Source: Lachnospiraceae bacterium (GTDB lineage Bacteria; Bacillota; Clostridia; Lachnospirales; Lachnospiraceae). Taken from it: DNA of 64,000 bases. Positions within the stretch are counted from its first letter, which is position 1. Each line of letters starts with the position of its first letter. The position numbers and the translations under genes were made by a program. Below the pieces are notes generated by a model. It saw only the letters and a list, made by a program, of their open reading frames with translations. It ran no database searches and was not told where the DNA came from. Below, piece after piece: positions 1 to 8,839 of this stretch. The stretch is taken from positions 1 through 64,000 of the forward strand of contig CAADYR010000170.1 in NCBI GenBank assembly GCA_900753305.1, written 5' to 3'.

Positions 1-260
1 AAGCTATCATATCACTATGCCCACTGTCTGTCAACAGGAAATTGTATCTTTTTTCACATATTTTCATTTTTCCTCAAAAACCGCACAAATCCTGTTCAGA
101 CAAGTCTTGCACTTTATGTTTTTATTTTGAATTGTATGAATTGTGTATTATTTTCATTTTAAATTTCTCATTGCATGTCAACATTTATTTCAGGTGTGTA
201 TATTTTGATGTGCCATACAGGAAATATATTATGTCTTTTTTACAAAGTATTTATTTTCAT
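1..260. other. AT-rich intergenic stretch, no gene supported
   Basis: The first 260 bases are AT-rich. Short open frames occur, but none has a ribosome binding site or recognisable protein. The gene to the left lies outside the window. Nothing else is supported here. Confidence 0.6.
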
Positions 261-313
261 AAAAAACCGCAGGAACAAGGATATCAGCAAATGCTTCTCC
301 TTTTTCTGCGGTT
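261..313 (-). terminator. Rho-independent terminator after the yitT-like gene
   Basis: Read on the minus strand, the arms CCGCAG and CTGCGG (plus minus-strand 267-272 and 306-311) enclose a partly paired region and are followed by a run of six T. It starts about 20 bases after the stop of the YitT-like gene, so it ends the three-gene minus-strand unit. Confidence 0.6.
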
Positions 314-331
314 GTCATAATTTAACAGCTT

Positions 332-1186
332 CTATTCGTATTTTTTACCTTTTGTGAATCCTCTGCCTCGAACTTCCTTAACCTGCCCTATCACAATAAA
401 GGCATCCGGATCGACTTCCTGTACCATCTCATTAATCGCAAACAGTTCTCTCTGGTTTACCACGGTCAGAATCGCATACATTTCTTTGCGCGTATATCCC
501 CCTTCTATTTCATATAATGTAGTACCTCTGTCAAAGTCTTTGGCTATTCTGTGATTAATTTCCTGATATTTTTCACTGATAATCTTTATTTGTACCTTAC
601 TTTTTCCTGCTACGAGAAGTTTCTCCAGTGTATAGGAATATATGCATACTAATAAAATTCCGTATAATACCTGTTGCCTGTCTGAAATACTCATTTGCAA
701 TAACAATATCAGAACATCAAATCCATATAACATTCCTGCTACCGGTAATCCTGTCTTTTTATTGATCACAAGTGGTGGAATATCCATACCGCCGGTAGAA
801 GCTCCTGCCTGAATGACCAACCCGATTCCCGCCCCTATCAGCAGACCTGCAAAAACAGTACACAACATAGGATCTGTTGTCAGTACTCCGACTCTCGCCG
901 AGACAATTTCTCCAACTTTCAAAAAGAGTGGATATACAAATGTACTTACAAGTGTTGTCATCGCAAATTTTTTGCCAAGTACTACAGCTCCCAGTACAAA
1001 CATGACTATATTAAAAACCGTGACAAATGTACTGATCGCCAATCCTGTATAGTGTTGAACAAATATTGCGATTCCTGTAGTGCCTCCCGTGATCAGTCCT
1101 ACAGGAAGGATGAAAAAGGCAACTGCCAGGGAGTACAACAAATTACCGAGCAGAATAATGCCCAAATTATATACTTTTTTTTTCAT
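332..1186 (-). CDS. YitT family membrane protein (DUF161/DUF2179)
   Basis: 284 residues. The N-terminal two thirds is hydrophobic, with about five to six membrane segments between residues 8 and 190. The C-terminal about 80 residues form the soluble DUF2179 domain (region with YTRKEMYAILTVVNQRE), which is the usual YitT family layout and length. The biochemical role is not established for the family and no substrate can be inferred. It is the last gene of a minus-strand run: it starts 13 bases after the isochorismatase-like gene and is followed by a terminator hairpin, so co-transcription is likely. Confidence 0.85.
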   Translation of the reverse strand: MKKKVYNLGIILLGNLLYSLAVAFFILPVGLITGGTTGIAIFVQHYTGLAISTFVTVFNIVMFVLGAVVLGKKFAMTTLVSTFVYPLFLKVGEIVSARVGVLTTDPMLCTVFAGLLIGAGIGLVIQAGASTGGMDIPPLVINKKTGLPVAGMLYGFDVLILLLQMSISDRQQVLYGILLVCIYSYTLEKLLVAGKSKVQIKIISEKYQEINHRIAKDFDRGTTLYEIEGGYTRKEMYAILTVVNQRELFAINEMVQEVDPDAFIVIGQVKEVRGRGFTKGKKYE

Positions 1187-1199
1187 AATCTATACGCCT

Positions 1200-1724
1200 T
1201 TATGCATTTAAAATTTCTATCTGACACATCTTCATTGCTTCCAGTGCATTCTGATGGCTCTGCACTGTTACGCCCGCACAGCAGGATGCATCCACGCATA
1301 TATGGACTTCCGGCATGTATGCTTTTAGCAAAAGTGCATTACTGATAACACAGATATCCGTACACAGACCAATTAAAGTAATCGATTCTGCATCATTGCG
1401 TGAAGCTATGTATTCGCCAAGCTTCCTGCTTCCAAAAGTAGGTTTGTTGATTGGTTCGCTCTTACACAAACTCTTGATCGCGGGTGCAAGTTCCCAGCCC
1501 TTTGTGCCTTCTATACAATGAGGCACTGGAAGATTATGTCCCTCCTGCGTATCCATATAATTCTCCTGATGTGTGTCTCTTGTATAAATGACTTCACCAT
1601 CAAATCCTTCTATCTTTGCTGCAACTGCCGGAACAATTCCTACTGCCTCCGGCGTACCAAGACTTCCATCTATAAAATCATTCTGCATATCTACTACAAC
1701 CAAATAATTCATAATAGTCACCAC
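1200..1724 (-). CDS. Cysteine hydrolase, isochorismatase/nicotinamidase family
   Basis: 174 residues, typical of the family. The catalytic Asp is in VVVDMQNDF, the nucleophilic Cys is in TLIGLCTDICV, and a metal-site-like set follows (DTH, then GHNLPVPHC). These suggest a nicotinamidase-like amidase that would hydrolyse nicotinamide or a related amide in the cytoplasm; the exact substrate cannot be read from sequence. The annotated start is a GTG, and an ATG four codons later is an equally good start because the AAAGG element is poorly spaced for both. It lies 6 bases after the acetyltransferase gene and 13 bases before yitT, so it is probably the middle gene of a three-gene unit. Confidence 0.85.
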   Translation of the reverse strand: MVTIMNYLVVVDMQNDFIDGSLGTPEAVGIVPAVAAKIEGFDGEVIYTRDTHQENYMDTQEGHNLPVPHCIEGTKGWELAPAIKSLCKSEPINKPTFGSRKLGEYIASRNDAESITLIGLCTDICVISNALLLKAYMPEVHICVDASCCAGVTVQSHQNALEAMKMCQIEILNA

Positions 1725-1730
1725 GCCTTT

Positions 1731-2939
1731 CTAAAAATAATCTGATATATATGGTACCTGCTGTTCTATTGCATCTTCCAGCATATCTATCACTGCGCCA
1801 CTGGCATGCAGCCTGCCTATCTTAGCCAGATAATCCGGTCTTTTATATCCCATGAGCATTGTAGTCATGGTCTGAATACTGATGGTATCTTCACATTTTT
1901 CTGTGATTCTCGTCACTTCTCCATGTCCATCACGGGAAATCTCCAACATGAAAGTTCCCTGATTACACTCCATAATAGGATCTGTCAGAGTAAACTTCCA
2001 CTCTCTGTCCGTAATATCCGGTTTAAAAGGATATTGTGCTATAAATTTAGGAAAATCCACAATTCTTCCCATATAGTAAGGTGATATCACTTCTTTTATA
2101 CTCGCATCTTCTAATAGAAATGCCAGCGGTTCATCCGTATATGTATCGCCTTCGACCTGATCTATCATGGAGAAATGGGCTGATACAAAGTTCCAGAGCC
2201 CTGTTCTTGCTTCCTCGTCATTGAAAATCATATCTTTGATATGAAATATTTCGTTTTCAATCCAGTATATAATATATCCATCCGGTTCATCTTTTTCATT
2301 ATAATAGATTGCAGCCATGATGTCATCTGAGTCCCACAACCAGTATTCATTCCATGCAAGTTCATCTCGGATAATGGCACCATGAGTATGAGCTGCATAT
2401 CTGTCATATGTCTTTTTCAGTTCTACACTGTCTGTTTTTACCCTGCGTACATCTCCTGATACCTGACGGTTCTTAGGCAATTGATAATCTTTGATTTCAT
2501 AGGATATTTTATCAGAGATCAGTTCCCAGCCCTTTCGTCTGTAATAAGGAATCGAATATGGATACAGATAACAGATATACTGTCCTTTCTTACGCATTTC
2601 CTTCAATGCCTGTTCCAAAAGTTTATGCATCAGTCCCATATTGGAATATTCCGGGTAAGTTCCAACTCCTGTCAACCCACCCATGGAATAAGTTTTTCCA
2701 AATATTTGTACATGCATGGGATAAATTGCCACCTGTGATACTAAATTATCATCATCAAACCATCCAATAACATCCGCTTTCTCCATGGTAGGAAACTTGG
2801 CTCTGATTATCTCTTTCTCCTGCCATCCTATGGAACTCAGTTCATGTTCTGTTACCTGAAAAACATATCTCAGCAATGCATTATACTGTTCCATATACTC
2901 GCTGCCGACTGCACGCATTTTAAGATTCTTTTTATTCAT
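1731..2939 (-). CDS. Eis-like GNAT family N-acetyltransferase
   Basis: 402 residues. The N-terminal GNAT fold carries an acetyl-CoA loop-like segment (GVGTYPEYSNMGLMHKLL, about residues 90-108). A second GNAT-like half follows, and the C-terminal about 100 residues resemble the sterol-carrier-like domain of Eis proteins. This three-part layout and the length match the Eis/YvbK-like group that acetylates amines; some members modify aminoglycosides, but the natural substrate here is unknown. It is the first gene of the unit with the isochorismatase-like and YitT genes. The upstream gap to spoIVB is about 120 bases and holds AT-rich promoter-like sequence. Confidence 0.8.
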   Translation of the reverse strand: MNKKNLKMRAVGSEYMEQYNALLRYVFQVTEHELSSIGWQEKEIIRAKFPTMEKADVIGWFDDDNLVSQVAIYPMHVQIFGKTYSMGGLTGVGTYPEYSNMGLMHKLLEQALKEMRKKGQYICYLYPYSIPYYRRKGWELISDKISYEIKDYQLPKNRQVSGDVRRVKTDSVELKKTYDRYAAHTHGAIIRDELAWNEYWLWDSDDIMAAIYYNEKDEPDGYIIYWIENEIFHIKDMIFNDEEARTGLWNFVSAHFSMIDQVEGDTYTDEPLAFLLEDASIKEVISPYYMGRIVDFPKFIAQYPFKPDITDREWKFTLTDPIMECNQGTFMLEISRDGHGEVTRITEKCEDTISIQTMTTMLMGYKRPDYLAKIGRLHASGAVIDMLEDAIEQQVPYISDYF

Positions 2940-3059
2940 TTCTTACTGCTGTTCTCCTTATTCATAATGTAGCATTATGCATCACGTCTCACTTAGTATA
3001 ACAACAAGACTGGACTTATTATATCAGTTTTTTATTTTAATTACCATTCCTTTTCCAAT

Positions 3060-4310
3060 TCAATGCCCTAACATATTTTCTATAAATATACCATAACCAC
3101 TTGTGGCATCATTTACCAGAACATGTGTGACCGCACCTATGATCTTTTGATTCTGAATAATGGGTGCCCCGCTCATTCCCTGCACAATTCCACCCGTCAG
3201 TGATAACAGTTCCTCATCTGTCACAGTAATGGCAATTTGCCGGTTCAGATTTTCACTGTTAGGAGACAACCTGGTTATCTGAATGTCATAATATTTGGAT
3301 TCGCCATCGATATTGCATAAGATCTGTGCTGCTCCCAGTTCTATTTCCTGTTTTAATCCTACAGGCAATGCCTGTCCAAAATTCTGTGCAGCAACCGACT
3401 CTGATACAATTCCATAGATCCCGACTTCCGTATTATCCATGATCACCCCTGATACCTGATCCGGCTGATATTCTATCACTCCTGTCAGTTCACCCGGATT
3501 ACCTCGCTCTCCCCTTCTAATAGCCACGATTTCTGTGTGATAAAGCAATCCGCTTCCTAACTGCAGCAACTCCCCGGTATCCGTATCATTAATTCCATGT
3601 CCCAATGCTCCAAAATGCTGATTTTCATCCAGAAAAGTCATTGTACCGATTCCCTGTGCGCTGTCCCGAAGCCATGCACCTATTTTGTACACACCATTTT
3701 CATCCTGTTTGGGACTTATTCTGACCTGAATGATTTCATCATTTCTGGATACCTGCATGATAACGTCATTTCCATTTCCATTTTCTATATATTCTTTGAT
3801 CTGTTTTTTTCCATTTACCGCTACTCCATCCATCGCAAGTAAATAATCTCCCGCCTGCAGTTTGTATTGTGAAGGTGCACTGGTCTGTCCGTCCACACTT
3901 TGAAAACTGCCTGTATCTATAACCAGAACTCCCTGCGTTCTCATATAAATTCCGATTGGCTGTCCAACAGGCGTCAATTTGTTATTTTCAATTACCTCTA
4001 TATCTATGTTCTTCAGCGGTAATATTCCAAAAAGCTTCAGTTCCATCTGACAGGAGTCCAACCCATCTCCAGCCACGATCGTAAGCGGCTGATTAAGTGC
4101 AATTACCCTTGTTGAATCAACATCCAAAACCCCTGATGCCGGAATTCCAAGGTCTATTTTCTGACTTGTTCCAGCCTTTATGCGAATGGTATTCGGTACT
4201 TTTTGATCATAATAACTGTACGATGCCCACAAAAACATGCCAAGAGCAAATCCTAAAAAAATATATAAAAATACAACATAATGTCGTTTTCTGTTCTGCA
4301 ATGACTTCAT
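3060..4310 (-). CDS. spoIVB: SpoIVB sporulation serine peptidase
   Basis: 416 residues. There is one N-terminal membrane segment (about residues 12-31), then a PDZ domain (about 110-200) and an S55 peptidase domain. The catalytic His is in GALGHGIND and the catalytic Ser in GMSGAPI near the C-terminus. In Bacillus, SpoIVB is made in the forespore, secreted into the intermembrane space, and cleaves SpoIVFA to set off pro-sigma-K processing. An AAGGTAGTGAG element precedes the ATG. In most spore formers spoIVB lies between recN and spo0A. Here an EAL-domain gene separates it from recN, and no spo0A follows. Confidence 0.93.
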   Translation of the reverse strand: MKSLQNRKRHYVVFLYIFLGFALGMFLWASYSYYDQKVPNTIRIKAGTSQKIDLGIPASGVLDVDSTRVIALNQPLTIVAGDGLDSCQMELKLFGILPLKNIDIEVIENNKLTPVGQPIGIYMRTQGVLVIDTGSFQSVDGQTSAPSQYKLQAGDYLLAMDGVAVNGKKQIKEYIENGNGNDVIMQVSRNDEIIQVRISPKQDENGVYKIGAWLRDSAQGIGTMTFLDENQHFGALGHGINDTDTGELLQLGSGLLYHTEIVAIRRGERGNPGELTGVIEYQPDQVSGVIMDNTEVGIYGIVSESVAAQNFGQALPVGLKQEIELGAAQILCNIDGESKYYDIQITRLSPNSENLNRQIAITVTDEELLSLTGGIVQGMSGAPIIQNQKIIGAVTHVLVNDATSGYGIFIENMLGH

Positions 4311-4388
4311 AACTTCTCACTACCTTTTATAAATTTCAATATGTAGTATATGGATTTTTGTAAAAAATACTTATGTCAAAATCTGTTA

Positions 4389-4417
4389 TTGTTGTCAGAT
4401 AATTGTTATGTTATAAT
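4389..4417 (+). promoter_or_regulatory. Sigma-A-type promoter of the GGDEF-EAL gene
   Basis: TTGTTG (4389-4394), a 17-bp spacer and TATAAT (4412-4417), about 48 bases before the ATG. The transcript leader is short and contains an AGAAAGGATG ribosome site. Confidence 0.6.
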
Positions 4418-4464
4418 TGTTATGTACAGTTTTTATGTTATATTAACAGAAAGGATGTTATGAT

Positions 4465-5745
4465 ATGTACTATGATAGAATAACAGCTCTTCCTTCTAAA
4501 AAAAATTTCGAGGATTTTGCATCAAAGATGTGGTTTTCATCAGCAGATAGCAGATTGGCTGTACTTTCGCTCAATATAGGCATTGAAAATATCATGACTG
4601 ATCCTGTCTTAACTATGTTCGTTCAAAGAGTAATAAGAACCCATGATTACATGTTATCTGCCTGCTGTACAGAACCATTTTCTTTCTATGTATTATTGGA
4701 TTTGGAATTAGTTGGTCAAAACCGGATACTATCCGTTATCAAAAAGGATCTGCAGGATTTTTACAAATATGTTCACAAGGTTTATCCAAACCAGAATTTC
4801 AGGCTGTATGGTGGAATCTGTATTCTTTCCTCATATGTTCCTAATATAAAGAAAGCCATGGCATATGCACTTCTTGCAGAAAACAAAATGAAAGAATCTA
4901 GTTTTTCCAGTGAAATTTCCGTTGGATTTTACCGTGAATCATTAGGAAATAATCAACAGGAGAATCGTATTCTTCCTTTATTTGAAAATCTGATGTTAAA
5001 TCATCATCTTGTTATTTGTCTACAGCCAAAATTTGAATTAGACTGCTCTGCACCTGTTGGCGCAGAAGCACTGGTCCGTATCATGGATGTAAAAGGGCAT
5101 CTGATGAAACCTGATGATTTTCTTCCTGTTCTTCAAAAATATCATATGACCCATCAGCTCGATCTTATGGTAATAGAAAGAATTCTGAAATTGTTATCAA
5201 AATGGAAACAAGAGGGATTTACTCCACTCCCTGTCAGTATAAATCTGGCGCAAGGGGATTTTATATCAGAAGATTTTATACAGATTTTTGCAGATATCGC
5301 AGCAAAATATGACTCCATTATACATTATCTTGAATTTGAAATTGCATCTGATGATTTCTATTCTAATATTAACTATATGGAATCTGTTAGCAAAGAGCTG
5401 CATCAGATAGGCTGCCGGATAAGCCTGGACAGTTTTGGTGGAGATGGACTCCCTCTTAGTGCTCTGGAAATTTCTTCTGTAGATATGGTCAAATTTCATC
5501 GTAATTTCCTGCATATTGGCATGAAGAATTCAAAGAACCTGCAAATTATAAAGAAAATGGCTGAAATATTTGCAGAGTGCGACATTCCTGTTCTATGTGA
5601 AGGCATTGAAAACGAAATGGAAGAAAATTTCATACGTCAATGCAATATTTCCTATGTACAGGGGTTCTATTATGGTCGTCCTGTTCCTTTGGATATATTT
5701 CAAAAAAAATATATGGTACCGCAATCAGCGACTATTTCTTCATAA
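4465..5745 (+). CDS. Degenerate GGDEF-EAL protein (possible c-di-GMP receptor)
   Basis: 426 residues, soluble. Residues 1-165 resemble a GGDEF domain in their opening (DRITALPSKKNF) but have no GGDEF active-site motif. Residues 170-415 are an EAL domain with intact EALVR, PDDFLP, VSINLAQ and CEGIEN motifs. The usual DDFG pair reads LDSFGG, so the second Asp is lost, and the IKID segment reads VKFHR. Both Asp residues normally matter for metal binding and catalysis, so the protein may bind c-di-GMP rather than hydrolyse it, or be weakly active; this is inference. It is the only plus-strand gene in the first 44 kb and sits between recN and spoIVB, convergent with recN over a shared terminator. 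Confidence 0.85.
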   Translation: MYYDRITALPSKKNFEDFASKMWFSSADSRLAVLSLNIGIENIMTDPVLTMFVQRVIRTHDYMLSACCTEPFSFYVLLDLELVGQNRILSVIKKDLQDFYKYVHKVYPNQNFRLYGGICILSSYVPNIKKAMAYALLAENKMKESSFSSEISVGFYRESLGNNQQENRILPLFENLMLNHHLVICLQPKFELDCSAPVGAEALVRIMDVKGHLMKPDDFLPVLQKYHMTHQLDLMVIERILKLLSKWKQEGFTPLPVSINLAQGDFISEDFIQIFADIAAKYDSIIHYLEFEIASDDFYSNINYMESVSKELHQIGCRISLDSFGGDGLPLSALEISSVDMVKFHRNFLHIGMKNSKNLQIIKKMAEIFAECDIPVLCEGIENEMEENFIRQCNISYVQGFYYGRPVPLDIFQKKYMVPQSATISS

Positions 5746-5747
5746 TC

Positions 5748-5776
5748 AAAAAAGGAAGCTCTATGCCTCCTTTTTT
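5748..5776. terminator. Bidirectional terminator between the EAL gene and recN
   Basis: AAAAAAGGA and TCCTTTTTT flank a short loop, giving an A/T-flanked hairpin usable from both sides. The recN stop codon (5761-5763) lies inside its loop. Confidence 0.65.
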
Positions 5777-7446
5777 AATGCTGCTGTTTTCAACAATTCT
5801 TTTGCATTCTCTCTGACTGCATCCGTTATTGTTTCGCCGCCAAGCATTCTAGCCAATTCTTCCACTACCTCATCAGGATTTAATCTGGTAATTCCTGTCA
5901 CAGTTTTCTTATCTACTGCACGTTTGGCAATACTGTAATGTGCATCTGCCATCGCCGCGATCTGTGGCAAATGCGTGATACATATAATCTGATGGCTTCT
6001 GGAAAGAACTCCAAGTTTCTCTGATACTTTCCATGCAGTTTTACCACTGATTCCGGTATCTATTTCGTCAAAGATCATCGTTGGAATCTTGTCTCTTGAA
6101 GCTAATACCGTCTTGATAGCAAGCATGATACGGGATAATTCGCCTCCACTGGCAACATTTCCAAGACTTTTCATAGGCTCTCCCGGATTCGTAGAAATCA
6201 TAAATTCGACATCATCCGAGCCATTGGCTGTATATTCAGCTTTATGGCGAACCTGTATTTCAAAGTCAACTTCCAGAAAATTAAGATCTGTCAAGGCTTT
6301 GATCATGTCTTTAGACAGCTTCTTGGCTTCTTTCTTACGAATATCCGATACACTCTGACTGAGTTTTTCCAGTTCGTTCTGGACTTTGTTAAGTTTTTGA
6401 CGCAGTTGTTCTCTATAGGCATCCATATTCTGCAGTTTTTCCATACGCTCTGCCTGCTGCTGCTGATATTGCAGCACTGCCTCTATTGTGCCGCCATATT
6501 TTAATTTCAAATGATTGAGCAGATTCAGCCTTTCCTGTGTTTGTGAAAAAACCTCACTGTCAAATTCCATATCTGACAGATACTCTGCTATATTTCTGTT
6601 AAAGTCGTTAAGCAATCCATCTATATGTTCAAGTTCCAACGCCAGACCTTTCGCATTCTCGTCATATTCTTCAATAGAATGTAACTCCCTTACAGCTCTG
6701 CCTACTGCATCTGCTGCCGGCTGGTCTTCACTGCCTCCAGTAAGCTGGTACGCCTTTGAAGCCGCCTCAACAATCTGTCTGCTGTTAGACATTCTGCGAA
6801 ATTGTGCTTCAAGTTCATCATCTTCTCCTACGCTCAACCCTGCTTCCTGTATTTCTGTATATTCAAATTCCGCCAGTGAAAGTTCCTTGGCACGGACACC
6901 TTCATCTATACCAGTTGCTTCTAATTCTTTTCCAAGTGCTGCGTATTCATGATACTTTTCTTTCAATTTGCCCTTTAATACAGCAAGTTCTTCTCCTGCA
7001 AAAGAATCCAGAATATCCATATGGTTTTTCTTATATAAAAGAGACTGATGCTCATGCTGACCATGAATGTCTATCAGCAATTCCGACAATTCTTTTAATT
7101 GTCTGGTGGTGGCAGTCTCTCCACCTATCTTGCAAATGCTTCGTGTTGGCTGTATTTTTCTCTGAATGATTATGATCCCATCTTCTTCAACAGGAATATC
7201 AAGTGCCTGAATCTGAGCCAGCAGTTCCTTGTCCGTTACCTGAAATACCAGCTCTACCAAAGCATATTCAGCTCCGTTACGAATCATATCCTTATCTGCT
7301 CTGGCTCCCAATGCAAGATTAATAGAGCCGATAATAATTGACTTACCCGCTCCTGTTTCACCACTTAAAATATTCAATCCTTCTGTAAAGTTTACCTCTG
7401 TCTCCTGTATCAGAGCCAGATTCTTCACATGTAAGCTAATCAGCAT
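5761..7446 (-). CDS. recN: DNA repair protein RecN
   Basis: 561 residues, normal RecN length. This SMC-like ATPase binds DNA ends early in double-strand break repair. The Walker A motif is in LSGETGAGKSII near the N-terminus, long coiled-coil segments fill about residues 150-380, and the ABC signature (VASGGELSRIMLAIK) and Walker B (MIFDEIDTGISG) follow. The start MLISLHVKNLALIQ is the family's typical beginning. It is the last gene of the minus-strand string and follows argR by 47 bases, an arrangement common in Firmicutes. Confidence 0.97.
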   Translation of the reverse strand: MLISLHVKNLALIQETEVNFTEGLNILSGETGAGKSIIIGSINLALGARADKDMIRNGAEYALVELVFQVTDKELLAQIQALDIPVEEDGIIIIQRKIQPTRSICKIGGETATTRQLKELSELLIDIHGQHEHQSLLYKKNHMDILDSFAGEELAVLKGKLKEKYHEYAALGKELEATGIDEGVRAKELSLAEFEYTEIQEAGLSVGEDDELEAQFRRMSNSRQIVEAASKAYQLTGGSEDQPAADAVGRAVRELHSIEEYDENAKGLALELEHIDGLLNDFNRNIAEYLSDMEFDSEVFSQTQERLNLLNHLKLKYGGTIEAVLQYQQQQAERMEKLQNMDAYREQLRQKLNKVQNELEKLSQSVSDIRKKEAKKLSKDMIKALTDLNFLEVDFEIQVRHKAEYTANGSDDVEFMISTNPGEPMKSLGNVASGGELSRIMLAIKTVLASRDKIPTMIFDEIDTGISGKTAWKVSEKLGVLSRSHQIICITHLPQIAAMADAHYSIAKRAVDKKTVTGITRLNPDEVVEELARMLGGETITDAVRENAKELLKTAALKKEA

Positions 7447-7493
7447 TCATTCCACCATATCTTTCTGTGAACTTAAGACTTTGTCTTCAATTC

Positions 7494-7946
7494 TTAGCCT
7501 GCCAATATCTCATTGATCTTATCCATAACGATCATTGTTTCGTCTGTAGATTTGATTGCAGCCATAATGGTGTCATCCCCTGCAATGCATCCAACTATTT
7601 CAGGGAATTTCATTGCATCCAGTGCTGCTGCCACTGCCATTGCCATGCCCTGTACTGTTTTGATCACCAGAATGTTCTGTGCCATATTCATGGATACAAA
7701 TCCATCTCTAAGTACACGTATATACTTATCCCCTAAATGGCTGTCATCATTTTTTAAGATAATATATTTCTGTTTGCCATTTCCGGTTGCGATCTTGGAC
7801 AATTTGAGTTCACGGATATCTCTTGATACCGTAGCCTGTGTTACCTCAAAACCTTCTTCCTTTAAATATGCCGCCAGTTCTTCCTGTGTCTCAATGTCAT
7901 ACTTATTAATGAGGTCAACAACCACCTCATGTCTCTGCCTTTTCAT
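7494..7946 (-). CDS. argR: Arginine repressor ArgR
   Basis: 150 residues. An N-terminal winged-helix DNA-binding domain (residues 1-70, with EGFEVTQATVSRDIRELKL) is followed by the C-terminal oligomerisation and arginine-binding domain (about 80-150, with AGDDTIMAA). ArgR represses arginine biosynthesis and activates catabolism when arginine is bound. It lies between nadK (16 bases upstream) and recN, its usual place in Clostridia and Bacilli. No arg biosynthetic genes are in the window, so its targets are elsewhere. Confidence 0.96.
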   Translation of the reverse strand: MKRQRHEVVVDLINKYDIETQEELAAYLKEEGFEVTQATVSRDIRELKLSKIATGNGKQKYIILKNDDSHLGDKYIRVLRDGFVSMNMAQNILVIKTVQGMAMAVAAALDAMKFPEIVGCIAGDDTIMAAIKSTDETMIVMDKINEILAG

Positions 7947-7962
7947 GTTCTTACCAAACCTT

Positions 7963-8775
7963 TCATACGATTCGCATCTTTTTCTGTAAAGTATCCAGAA
8001 AACTTACTCTGCTTAATTTCATTATCTTAGTAGATTTATCAGACCGTATGATTCTGATCTTGTCACCTTCATTCAGGTTGACCGGATGTTTTCCATCAAA
8101 GCTGGCATCAACTTCCTGCTCCTCATCCTGTTTGAATCTGCCAATCTCAACATCAATTACATCATCTTCGGATAAAATAATTGTTCTGTTATTAGCCAAA
8201 GTATGGGAACAGACCGGTGTCATCAGTATTAACCTTGCCCTGGGTTCCACAATAGGCCCTCCTGCTGATAAATTATAAGCAGTAGAACCGGTAGGCGTAG
8301 ATATGATCATACCATCTGCATTATAAGTACTTAATAACTGACCATTGACATAGATATTAAAATTAATTACATGAAGAGCTCCTTTTCTGTTAATTACGAT
8401 ATCATTCAGTGCGATCATCGGTTCCATACTTTCACCGGCGATCACAGGAATTCCACTCAACATCATTCTGCTCTCTACTTCGTATTTATCCTCGATCAGA
8501 CTGTCCATCGCTACCGGAATCTGATCCTGTTCTACTTCTGCAAGATATCCCAGTGTTCCCAGATTCACACCTATCATAGGAATATGTCTGCCCAGATATT
8601 CTCCGGCAGCACGCAGCATGGTTCCATCCCCACCAAGTACAATAATACCCTCTACGGTATCATCTACAGTATCTTTACAGATGCACCCACGTTCTTCAAG
8701 ATATTTTCGTATATATGCTGTCGTTTCTCCACCTGCATCTTTAAGAAGATTTGTATAAATATGAAATATTTTCAT
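7963..8775 (-). CDS. nadK: NAD kinase
   Basis: 270 residues. It phosphorylates NAD to NADP in the cytoplasm. The diagnostic GGDGTMLRA motif is at about residues 48-56, and the second substrate-binding region (NADGMIISTPTGSTAYNLSAGGP) is intact. A sigma-A-like promoter lies just upstream, at 8793-8821. The gene is followed at 16 bases by argR. Confidence 0.96.
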   Translation of the reverse strand: MKIFHIYTNLLKDAGGETTAYIRKYLEERGCICKDTVDDTVEGIIVLGGDGTMLRAAGEYLGRHIPMIGVNLGTLGYLAEVEQDQIPVAMDSLIEDKYEVESRMMLSGIPVIAGESMEPMIALNDIVINRKGALHVINFNIYVNGQLLSTYNADGMIISTPTGSTAYNLSAGGPIVEPRARLILMTPVCSHTLANNRTIILSEDDVIDVEIGRFKQDEEQEVDASFDGKHPVNLNEGDKIRIIRSDKSTKIMKLSRVSFLDTLQKKMRIV

Positions 8776-8792
8776 CTGTGCTCCTATGTCAA

Positions 8793-8821
8793 CGTATACT
8801 ATAATTGTAACATATTTTCAA
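8793..8821 (-). promoter_or_regulatory. Promoter-like sequence before nadK
   Basis: On the minus strand, TTGAAA, a 17-bp spacer and TATACG lie in the 64-base gap between tlyA and nadK. This could give nadK-argR-recN an internal promoter within the long housekeeping run. Confidence 0.45.
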
Positions 8822-8839
8822 AAAATTTCTACTAAAACA

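Noticed and set aside
42..320. Plus-strand open frame of 92 codons at the left edge
   Set aside because: No ribosome site, poor composition (Phe/Tyr/Cys-rich from AT-rich DNA), and it overlaps the terminator of the minus-strand unit.
5748..5776. RecN stop codon inside a terminator loop as a sign of truncation
   Set aside because: RecN has normal length (561 residues) and an intact Walker B and C-terminus; compact convergent gene ends often share a terminator in this way.
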